21,826 nt of DNA from Ornithoclostridium sp949298505 (GTDB lineage Bacteria; Bacillota; Clostridia; Christensenellales; UBA3700): contig CASFWW010000007.1 in NCBI GenBank assembly GCA_949298505.1, positions 1-21,826 on the forward strand, written 5' to 3'. Each line of letters begins with the position of its first letter. Positions within the stretch are counted from its first letter, which is position 1. A program made the translations under genes and the position numbers. This document shows positions 7,485-13,819 of the stretch, piece after piece. The notes under the pieces are model-generated. The model did no database searches, was not told the DNA's origin, and saw only the letters and a list, made by a program, of their open reading frames with translations.

Positions 7485-8007
7485 AAGATGGACGGCAATA
7501 TTTATGCTTACGGCGTTATTGCTTGTGTTAACGGTGCCGCGGTCGTTGATTTCGTGCGGAGGCGAGAAAGCTGACGGTGAAAACATTGCCGAAAACAGCG
7601 GAAACGGAAGCGGAGCCGATAACGGGAGCAACAACGAAAACAACGGAGACGACGATATGATGGTAAAGATAACCGTGGATAGAAAAAACGTTGAATTTAC
7701 TGCGCAATTTTTCGATAATTCCGCGGCAAGAGAATTATATTCAAGGCTACCGTTGAATATCGATATGAGCGATATGCCTCATGAAAAATATTGCTATCTC
7801 GGTTTCACTTTGCAGACTTCTGAAGAAAAACCGGGCAATATACATGCCGGAGATATAATGCTGTGGGGAAACAATTGTCTTGTTGTGTTTTATGAAGATT
7901 TCGCGACGTCGTACAGTTACACAAAAATAGGCACAATCGTCGACGTTGACGGACTTGCCTTAGCACTTAAAGGTAATGTGTCGTTGAAAATGCAAGCGGT
8001 ACGCTGA
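7477..8007 (+). CDS. Lipoprotein with cyclophilin-like fold domain
   Basis: A 176-residue protein. Residues 1-27 form a lipoprotein signal: basic start MSKRW, hydrophobic core, and lipobox LISC with C27 as the likely lipidated residue. A linker rich in Gly, Asn, Ser and Glu follows (about 28-63). The rest resembles the small cyclophilin-like fold family found near LysR, flavodoxin and aldo/keto reductase genes: blocks include LPLNIDMSDM, KYCYLG, NIHAGDIMLWGNNCLVVFY and TSYSYTKIG. The ATG at 7477 is preferred over an upstream TTG at 7459 because GAGGAAAG (7461-7468) sits 8 nt before it and the lipobox then lies at the proper depth. It overlaps the dehydrogenase by 8 nt. The biochemical role of this domain is unknown to me; peptidyl-prolyl isomerase activity should not be assumed. 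Confidence 0.75.
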   Translation: MSKRWTAIFMLTALLLVLTVPRSLISCGGEKADGENIAENSGNGSGADNGSNNENNGDDDMMVKITVDRKNVEFTAQFFDNSAARELYSRLPLNIDMSDMPHEKYCYLGFTLQTSEEKPGNIHAGDIMLWGNNCLVVFYEDFATSYSYTKIGTIVDVDGLALALKGNVSLKMQAVR

Positions 8008-8040
8008 CATAAAGTTTGCCGTTGATATTCATTACGTATG

Positions 8041-8066
8041 AAAACGCGTCTTATGGCGCGTTTTTT
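8041..8066 (+). terminator. Intrinsic terminator closing the LysR cassette
   Basis: AAAACGCG (8041-8048) pairs perfectly with CGCGTTTT (8057-8064) over an 8-nt loop, and T residues continue to 8066. It separates the cassette from the sporulation-type genes that follow. Confidence 0.8.
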
Positions 8067-8133
8067 ATTTGCTGACGTCGTTCCCTGAATATTAATGTTA
8101 CATAATAAACCGCATCTTGCGCAACATAAGAAT

Positions 8134-8763
8134 ATGATCACGGCAATAATTGTAATTTTATGCGTTCTGGCGGCAACCGCATTGACAATACTGATGGCAG
8201 GAGTCAGGGTAAAGGCGTATTTCGATCTTGAAAGAGGCACCTTCATCGCAGACGCTTTCATACTCGGAAACGTACACGCGGTAAAATACAAAGCGTTTGA
8301 ATGTAACGGAAAAATATATTATCAGATAAACTCCAAAGAACTCTGTCAGCTAAAGGCTGAAGATAAAAAAGCGGATTTTAAGAAAAATGAGCGTGAAACA
8401 AACGAGCGTGAAGAATTTCTGAAAAGCTCGGCAGAAAAATTGCGAAGTCTAGCGGAAGTGTTCGGAACGCTAGATAAAATAAAGCTGAAATCTCTCAGGA
8501 TGTGTCTGACGATCGGCACGGGCAACAGTATGTCTACGTCCATTGTAGTTGCAGCGTTGGTTTCGGCAATGTCGGCGCTTCAGGCGGCTACAGGAGAAAA
8601 AGGCAGAATAAAGAATAAGGAAATAGCGGTATATCCCAATTTCAGATACGAAAACACTGTATTGACGCTTGAAGTCGACACCGGGGTGTATCTTGCGGGT
8701 ATGCTTGTTCAGCTTTTAAAACTCAGACTGAAAGCGGCGAAAAGCAAAGCGCAGGCGGCGTAA
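8134..8763 (+). CDS. DUF2953 (YtfI-like) membrane-anchored protein
   Basis: A 209-residue protein with one N-terminal membrane segment (about residues 2-22) and a mostly polar body with a Lys/Glu-rich stretch near 75-95. The block KIKLKSLRMCLTIGTGNSMSTS resembles the conserved K-x-G-TGD-type region of DUF2953 proteins, which sit directly before ytfJ in many Firmicutes; here ytfJ follows after 74 nt. I prefer the ATG at 8134, which puts the membrane helix at the very start, to an in-frame ATG at 8095 that would add 13 polar residues; neither has a good ribosome site. The assignment rests more on gene order than on motif strength. Its molecular role is unknown. Confidence 0.62.
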   Translation: MITAIIVILCVLAATALTILMAGVRVKAYFDLERGTFIADAFILGNVHAVKYKAFECNGKIYYQINSKELCQLKAEDKKADFKKNERETNEREEFLKSSAEKLRSLAEVFGTLDKIKLKSLRMCLTIGTGNSMSTSIVVAALVSAMSALQAATGEKGRIKNKEIAVYPNFRYENTVLTLEVDTGVYLAGMLVQLLKLRLKAAKSKAQAA

Positions 8764-8837
8764 TAAGGAGAGCAGAGGTAAAAAACTGTATTAAGTGTTG
8801 TTTGATATTACACACATAATAAGGACGAGGTGAAAAT

Positions 8838-9203
8838 ATGTCTGACGGAGAAATGAACGAACTGATAAACGTGACGATGAACAACATAAAACATATGATG
8901 GACAGCGAGAACGTGATAGGAAAGCCTATTGCAATGCCGGATGGCAACGTTGTCCTTCCGATATCAAAGGTGACTGTCGGCTTCGTTACGGGCGGCGGTC
9001 AATACGGCACCGGAAAAGAGAAACAGTCTTTTTCCTTTCCGTTCGCAGGCGGAGGAGGTGGTGGAGTAAATATAACTCCGATAGGTTTTCTCGTCTGCGA
9101 CAGAGGAGAAACAAATCTTGTGAAAATCGAAAAAAAGGAGGGCGAGGGCAAGTGGGAAAGCTTGATTTCAGCGGCGCTGAACATTTTGAAAAGCAAAAAA
9201 TAA
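8838..9203 (+). CDS. ytfJ: GerW-family sporulation protein YtfJ
   Basis: A 121-residue protein matching the YtfJ/GerW family in length and landmarks: VIGKPIAMPDGNVVLPISKV (about 25-45), VTVGFVTGGGQYG, a run of glycines (about 69-74), and the ITPIGFLVC block. In Bacillus it is made in the forespore and is needed for normal spore germination. An AAGGACGAGGTG ribosome site lies just upstream of the ATG. The last 52 nt overlap the start of the carboxypeptidase gene. It is the strongest sign in the window that the organism makes, or descends from makers of, endospores. Confidence 0.9.
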   Translation: MSDGEMNELINVTMNNIKHMMDSENVIGKPIAMPDGNVVLPISKVTVGFVTGGGQYGTGKEKQSFSFPFAGGGGGGVNITPIGFLVCDRGETNLVKIEKKEGEGKWESLISAALNILKSKK

Positions 9204-10390
9204 GCAAAATATTATTATCAATTAGCTTAATTTTTGTAATAATAATTATTCTATTAGCCTTAGCATGTCTGAAAATCCCTGAAGTTTATGCAATCCAGAG
9301 CGGATCAGCGCAAATCGTCATTGAAGCCGGGTCCGGCAGAGTTCTTTACTCTTATAACAAGGACATGCGTCTTGAAATGGCAAGCACAACCAAGATCGCG
9401 ACGGCGATCGTCGCGCTTAAAAACGCTGACGTAGATTCCTCAGTAAGGATCACCCGCGAGATGACCGGGATCGAAGGATCTTCGATCTATCTGAAAGAGG
9501 GCGAGGTGTGGAAACTTAGGGATCTTCTGTACGGGCTGATGCTTCAGTCGGGCAATGACGCCGCGACAGCGATCGCCATTGCGGCAGGAGGTAGCGTCAG
9601 TGGGTTTTCAGATATGATGAACGCTTTTGCAAAAGACCTCGGACTGAGCAATACCCACTTTGATAATCCTCACGGATTGCACTCTGAGACACATTATACT
9701 TCTGCTCACGATCTTGCAAAGATCACCGCATATGCGCTTGAAAATCCTCTGTTCGCAGAAATAGTTTCAAGCAAATCGCACGAAGTGGATCTCGGTAATT
9801 CCGGGAAAAGATATATTTATAACAAAAACAAGCTTCTTTCTTCTTTTGACGGTGCAAACGGCGTAAAGACCGGATATACCACGGATTCCGGCAGATGTTT
9901 TGTCGGTGCGGCGAAGAGAAACGGAATGCAGCTTGTCAGCGTTGTTCTGAACTGTCCTGATATGTGGAACAGGACCGCAACGATCCTGAACAACGCTTTC
10001 AGAGAATACGAGTATTACAGAATCGGTGACAGCTCGAAAAATCTCGACGAATTCTGCGTCGGTGGAGAAAATATCTCGTTGAGACTGGAAAGCGACATAT
10101 ATTATCCGCTGAAAAACGGAGAAAGCGAAAATTTCCGTTACGAATTTAAACCGCTGGACAAATATCCTGGCGAAGTTTGCGCGGGAGAGGCGGTCGGAAC
10201 TTTGAACGTATATGATGACAATCGCTTGATTTTTAGCCGAAAAGTCATTACTATAAATGAGATAAAGCATAAAGGAGCGTTGCTTTCTCTGATGAATCTT
10301 GTCGGAGACTGGCAGATCAATTCGGCAAATGGAGAGATTGAACAAATATTTGGCGTCGTGCGGAGTGGCTTCGCGCCGCGGTGCGGATAA
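9152..10390 (+). CDS. D-alanyl-D-alanine carboxypeptidase (penicillin-binding, S11)
   Basis: A 412-residue low-molecular-weight penicillin-binding protein that trims the terminal D-alanine from peptidoglycan stem peptides outside the membrane. Catalytic motifs are in the usual order: STTK (S78 nucleophile, K81), SGN (133-135) and KTG (239-241). The N-terminus has a cytoplasmic segment of about 19 residues, a hydrophobic core at 20-40 and a possible cleavage site after VYA (47). The start is GTG at 9152, with AAGGAGGG about 9 nt upstream and no other in-frame start before the signal sequence. Placement after ytfJ suggests the sporulation-linked DacB/DacF branch, which shapes spore cortex. Its last 62 nt are also the start of rluB. 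Confidence 0.9.
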   Translation: MGKLDFSGAEHFEKQKISKILLSISLIFVIIIILLALACLKIPEVYAIQSGSAQIVIEAGSGRVLYSYNKDMRLEMASTTKIATAIVALKNADVDSSVRITREMTGIEGSSIYLKEGEVWKLRDLLYGLMLQSGNDAATAIAIAAGGSVSGFSDMMNAFAKDLGLSNTHFDNPHGLHSETHYTSAHDLAKITAYALENPLFAEIVSSKSHEVDLGNSGKRYIYNKNKLLSSFDGANGVKTGYTTDSGRCFVGAAKRNGMQLVSVVLNCPDMWNRTATILNNAFREYEYYRIGDSSKNLDEFCVGGENISLRLESDIYYPLKNGESENFRYEFKPLDKYPGEVCAGEAVGTLNVYDDNRLIFSRKVITINEIKHKGALLSLMNLVGDWQINSANGEIEQIFGVVRSGFAPRCG

Positions 10391-11042
10391 GCTAATAGAA
10401 GAAGGAAAAGTCAAGGTCAACGGCAAGGTCGTGACAGAGCTCGGCGTTAGCGTTAACCCCGCAAACGACTCGGTGACCGTTGACGGGATAAAAGTCAAGC
10501 CCGTTCAGGAGTACAGTTATATCATGCTGTACAAGCCCAAGGGCTGCATAACCACCGTCAGCGACGAACTGGGAAGAAAGACGGTTTACGATTACCTCGA
10601 AGAAGTCAACATACCTCATCTGGTGCCGGTCGGACGTCTGGATTACGACACCGAAGGACTTCTTCTTCTAACCAACGACGGCGATCTGACATACAGTCTC
10701 ACTCATCCCAGTCACGAGGTGGAAAAGACGTATATAGTCAAGGTTGAAGGAGAGATGCCCGAACACAAGCTGGCTCAGCTCAGAAAGGGTGTGATCGTCG
10801 ACGGAGAAAAGACGAACAGAAGCCGCGTAAAGCTTCTGGAATATAAGGACGGGATTTCAAGACTGCGCGTAACGATAACGGAAGGCAGGAACAGACAGAT
10901 ACGAAAGATGTTCGAGGCTGTCGAAAGGGAGGTCGTATTCCTGAAGCGTATCGCCGTAGGCGAACTCAGGCTCGGCGGACTGGCGCGAGGCGCTTACAGA
11001 TATCTCACCGACGAAGAGATAGCTTATTTAAAAACTCTTTGA
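10329..11042 (+). CDS. rluB: 23S rRNA pseudouridine synthase RluB
   Basis: A 237-residue enzyme of the RsuA/RluB/RluE/RluF family. Residues 1 to about 60 are an S4 RNA-binding domain (MERLNKYLASCGVASRRGAD). The catalytic domain contains GRLDYDTEGLLLLTNDGDL with catalytic aspartate D105, and the C-terminal ITEGRNRQIRKMF block. RluB normally modifies U2605 (E. coli numbering) in the peptidyl-transferase region of 23S rRNA; the exact target is not shown here. The start is the ATG at 10329, because the family begins at this MERLNKYLA; an upstream TTG at 10299 would add unmatched residues. No clear ribosome site precedes it and it begins within the carboxypeptidase gene, so it probably depends on coupled translation. 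The spmA-spmB pair often found just before rluB is absent. Confidence 0.93.
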   Translation: MERLNKYLASCGVASRRGADKLIEEGKVKVNGKVVTELGVSVNPANDSVTVDGIKVKPVQEYSYIMLYKPKGCITTVSDELGRKTVYDYLEEVNIPHLVPVGRLDYDTEGLLLLTNDGDLTYSLTHPSHEVEKTYIVKVEGEMPEHKLAQLRKGVIVDGEKTNRSRVKLLEYKDGISRLRVTITEGRNRQIRKMFEAVEREVVFLKRIAVGELRLGGLARGAYRYLTDEEIAYLKTL

Positions 11043-11056
11043 AAGCATTTGACGTG

Positions 11057-11083
11057 AAGCGCCGCGATTTTGCGGCGTTTTTT
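11057..11083 (+). terminator. Intrinsic terminator after rluB
   Basis: CGCCGC (11060-11065) pairs with GCGGCG (11072-11077) around a 6-nt loop, with flanking AAG/TTT pairing that includes one G-T wobble, followed by a T run to 11083. Confidence 0.8.
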
Positions 11084-11466
11084 ATGAAAACTACCGTTTA
11101 AGAATAGGCTGTATGACCTTATTTGACTATTTGTTGTGAAAACAGTGAAGAAACATTATATTTTCGTTATCAAGTTGATTTTTACGGAAGGTTAATCGGT
11201 TCGGGTAATTTCAGCGGTTGCGTGCGTGTTCCGCATTTTTATAATATATCAATATTATATAGTGTGCCTTTGCTGAAACGGATAGTGTATATTTTTGATC
11301 GGTTGTTGAAAAGATTTATTGTACGAACCTTATTGTTTTGAGTATAAAAAATACTCATTTGTTGATATCTTTTATCCATAAACGTTACTGAAAAATCATA
11401 AAAACAATTACAAAACAGTAATGTTAAAAAATTGGCGAACAGGGGTTTATTTTCACTGAAATTTAG
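11084..11466. other. AT-rich stretch without a convincing gene, three dyads
   Basis: About 380 nt that is clearly richer in A and T than the genes around it. A 72-codon open frame (11123-11341) has no ribosome site and no recognisable product, so I do not call it. Three inverted repeats stand out: TATAATAT (11240-11247) with ATATTATA (11252-11259); TGAGTAT (11339-11345) with ATACTCA (11351-11357) around five A residues; and a 10-bp pair with one wobble, AACGTTACTG (11381-11390) with CAGTAATGTT (11416-11425). They lie upstream of the promoter at 11467-11495 and may be operators; a small RNA is not excluded. Confidence 0.4.
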
Positions 11467-11495
11467 TTGATTTTTAGGGTATAAATATTTATAAT
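11467..11495 (+). promoter_or_regulatory. Promoter of the carboxyltransferase/Na+ pump operon
   Basis: TTGATT (11467-11472), a 17-nt spacer and a perfect TATAAT (11490-11495). Transcription would start near 11502 and give a leader of about 57 nt ending with the GGAGGG ribosome site (11547-11552). Confidence 0.68.
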
Positions 11496-11558
11496 GTGTA
11501 ATGGTATAAATTATTCATACGATAATTAAAACTTTATATATATTCTGGAGGGTTTAAT

Positions 11559-12962
11559 ATGGAGAACAGCAATCTCACGGTCAGCGCCAAAGCGATCGAA
11601 AAAGCTTGCTCTAAAGTCAAAAGTTTCCTTGACGGCATCGTCGACAAAGGCAGTTTTGTCGAAACCGACGTTTTCGTCACAGGCAAGGGCTTTGACGATG
11701 CGGCAAGCGCTCTCGGCGAAGGCGTTGTAACCGGTTACGCTACCGTAAACGGAAGCCCCTTCCACGTGTTTGCGCAGAATGCGGAAGTCCTCAAGGGCAG
11801 CCTTGGCAAAGCGCATGCAGACAAGATCGTCAGATGCATGCAGAGAGCGGTCAAGACCGGTACCCCGTTGATTTCGGTCATCGATTGTGCAGGTGCAAGA
11901 GTGGGCGAAGGTGTGAGCGTACTTGAAGGCTTTGCGAAAGTGCTCGCGGAAGCGGCGATCGTAAGCGGTCAGGTACCTCATTTTTGTATTGTCAAAGGCA
12001 ACGCCGTCGGCATGATGGCTTCGTTTGCGGCAATGGCAGACTTCGTGTTCATGTCGGAAGGCGCGATCATGTCGGTCAACTCGCCGATGTATCTTGCGTC
12101 CACCGGCAAGGATTATCCCAAATATGCGGATATGATCGGTTTCAAAGCGCACAAGAAGGGAAGCGATCTCGCTCAGTTCGTATACAAGAACGAAGCGGAC
12201 CTGAAGAAGCAGCTCACTCAGCTGACCTCGATCCTGCTTGCGGCTGACGAAGAAGCCACCGACGATCCCAACCGCGTTTCCGCCGCTCTCAACAAGGAGT
12301 GCGCGGCACTTGCGAAAGTCAAGGCGATCGTGGATAACGGCGATTATATCGAGTACTGCGGAGAGTACGCTCCCGAAGTCACCTGCGCGCTTGCGAAGAT
12401 CAACGGCATCAGCGTGGGCATTGCGGCAACGGACAGCAAGGTCGGGGACGGATACATGACCCTCGAAGGCGTGAAGAAGCTGACTTCTTTCGTTGAAAAA
12501 CTCGACGGTTTCGACATCCCGCTCGTTACGCTTGTGGACACGCTCGGCGTGAATCCCAGCCTTGAGCAGGAACTTGCAGGCGCAGCGAAAGTCACCGGAG
12601 ACCTCGTCGCTACCGTCGCAAACAGCTCCATCGACAAGATCGGCGTAGCGGTCGGCAAGGCTATCGGCTTCGGCTATTCCGCTCTTATGAGCAAGGGCAT
12701 AGGTTTTGACTACACCCTCGCTACGCAGAACGCTGTCATCTCTCCGATCAGCGGCGAGACGGCAGTCAACGCACTTATGAGCGAGCAGCTCTCAAAGGCT
12801 AAAGACGTAGAAAAGACCAGGGCTAAACTCGCGGACGAATACGCGAAGATAGAGGCGAACCCGATGCTGGGCGCGCAGGAAGGCTATATCGACAACGTGG
12901 TAGAAGCTAAGAATCTGCGTCCTTACATCGCTTCCGCGCTCATGATGCTCATGGGAATTTAA
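11559..12962 (+). CDS. Acyl-CoA carboxyltransferase subunit (12S/MmdA-like)
   Basis: A 467-residue biotin-dependent carboxyltransferase with two crotonase-type halves, related to the 12S subunit of transcarboxylase, MmdA and PccB. It would move the carboxyl group between an acyl-CoA and carboxybiotin. Visible blocks are GEGVVTGYATVNG (53-65), FAQNAEVLKGSLGKAHADKI (71-90), the first oxyanion region CAGARVGEG (110-118, GGAR-type in relatives), KGNAVGMMAS (146-155), and a second-half block AVGKAIGFGYSALMSKGIG. It is shorter than the roughly 510 residues usual for MmdA, mainly at the N-terminus, and both active-site blocks are diverged. The acyl-CoA (methylmalonyl, malonyl, glutaconyl or other) cannot be told. 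No mutase, epimerase or biotin carboxylase gene is nearby. It is the first of five genes that use one biotin carrier. Confidence 0.85.
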   Translation: MENSNLTVSAKAIEKACSKVKSFLDGIVDKGSFVETDVFVTGKGFDDAASALGEGVVTGYATVNGSPFHVFAQNAEVLKGSLGKAHADKIVRCMQRAVKTGTPLISVIDCAGARVGEGVSVLEGFAKVLAEAAIVSGQVPHFCIVKGNAVGMMASFAAMADFVFMSEGAIMSVNSPMYLASTGKDYPKYADMIGFKAHKKGSDLAQFVYKNEADLKKQLTQLTSILLAADEEATDDPNRVSAALNKECAALAKVKAIVDNGDYIEYCGEYAPEVTCALAKINGISVGIAATDSKVGDGYMTLEGVKKLTSFVEKLDGFDIPLVTLVDTLGVNPSLEQELAGAAKVTGDLVATVANSSIDKIGVAVGKAIGFGYSALMSKGIGFDYTLATQNAVISPISGETAVNALMSEQLSKAKDVEKTRAKLADEYAKIEANPMLGAQEGYIDNVVEAKNLRPYIASALMMLMGI

Positions 12963-12972
12963 GGAGAACGTT

Positions 12973-13413
12973 ATGAAGAAAAGATTGGCTTTGTTATCCG
13001 TAATAACGCTTCTCGCGATCGTCATGCTGACCGTATTTACCGCATGTGCGGTCGAGGGAACTCCCGACTTGCTCGGTATCGGCGACATGAATGTCGGAGA
13101 GCGTATCGTTACGGGTCTGCTTGTCTTCGTAATGGGCCTCGGCATGGTATTCATAGTCCTTTGGCTTCTGATCGTGATAATAAAGGCGGTAGCGTATTTG
13201 CAGTCGCTTCCCGCAAAGATCGCGTCCAAGAAGGCGAACGAAGTTCCCGTCGTAGAAGAAGTGAAAGAGATTCCTGCGCCTGTGCAGACAAGTTCGGACG
13301 AAGACGAAGTTGTTGCGGCAATAACGGCGGCTATCGCAGCGTATTACGGCGCTCAGGCTGTCGAAACGAGCGATCTCCCGTTCAGGGTACGCTCCATCAG
13401 AGAAATTAAATAA
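12973..13413 (+). CDS. OadG-like gamma subunit of Na+-pump decarboxylase
   Basis: A 146-residue membrane subunit of the OadG/MmdD type, which holds the membrane beta subunit and the soluble carboxyltransferase together. A first hydrophobic segment (5-24) ends in FTAC, a weak lipobox (C25) or signal-peptide end. The main membrane helix is about 45-72 (GLLVFVMGLGMVFIVLWLL). A Pro/Glu linker follows, and the tail has the family's DEVVAAITAAIAAYYG then FRVRSIREIK. Classical OadG has one membrane helix and no leading signal sequence, so the first 40 residues are an addition. AAGGAG (12961-12966) overlaps the stop of the preceding gene and the start follows 10 nt after that stop. Confidence 0.82.
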   Translation: MKKRLALLSVITLLAIVMLTVFTACAVEGTPDLLGIGDMNVGERIVTGLLVFVMGLGMVFIVLWLLIVIIKAVAYLQSLPAKIASKKANEVPVVEEVKEIPAPVQTSSDEDEVVAAITAAIAAYYGAQAVETSDLPFRVRSIREIK

Positions 13414-13432
13414 TTGAGAGAGGATAATATAT

Positions 13433-13804
13433 ATGCGTAAATTCAATGTAACCGTAAACGGCAAGGCTTATGCCGTAGAAATCGAAGAAGTAGGCGAAGT
13501 CGGCGTGGCAGCTCCCGTTGCTCAGGCACCCGCAGTAAAGGCTGCTCCCGCTCCCGCGGCGGCGCCCGCAGCTGCTCCCGTAGCGGCAGGAAAGGGCGAA
13601 CCCGTAAAGAGCCAGATGCCCGGTCTTGTAAAGAAACTCTGTTTCGCTAACGGCGCAACCGTCAAGATGAACGATACGGTCGTTATCCTCGAAGCTATGA
13701 AGATGGACACCCCGATCGTTGCAACCAAAGACGGTGTGATCACTTATTCTGTCAGCGAAGGCGCGAACATCGACACCGGCGCGGTGCTTTGCACGATAGC
13801 GTAA
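13433..13804 (+). CDS. Biotin carboxyl carrier protein (1.3S/GcdC/MmdC-like)
   Basis: A 123-residue biotin carrier that ferries carboxyl groups between the carboxyltransferase sites and the OadB membrane site. Residues 1-20 (MRKFNVTVNGKAYAVEIEEV) are the short start typical of transcarboxylase 1.3S and decarboxylase carriers. An Ala/Pro-rich flexible linker covers about 25-55, and the lipoyl/biotinyl domain runs from about 57 to the end, with EAMKM at 87-91 and biotinylated K90. It is the only biotin domain in the operon; both carboxyltransferases lack their own. GAGAGG lies 10 nt before the ATG. Confidence 0.93.
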   Translation: MRKFNVTVNGKAYAVEIEEVGEVGVAAPVAQAPAVKAAPAPAAAPAAAPVAAGKGEPVKSQMPGLVKKLCFANGATVKMNDTVVILEAMKMDTPIVATKDGVITYSVSEGANIDTGAVLCTIA

Positions 13805-13819
13805 TACGGAGGCAAAACA

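Noticed and set aside
8086..8107. TGAATA followed by CATAATA, resembling sigma-G boxes before the DUF2953 gene
   Set aside because: The spacing is only 9 nt where about 17-18 is required. The second CATAATA at 8815-8821 before ytfJ also lacks a -35 box at the right distance.
11123..11341. 72-codon open frame in the spacer before the pump operon
   Set aside because: No ribosome site, no recognisable motif, AT-rich composition with irregular residues, and it overlaps a dyad; best seen as chance.
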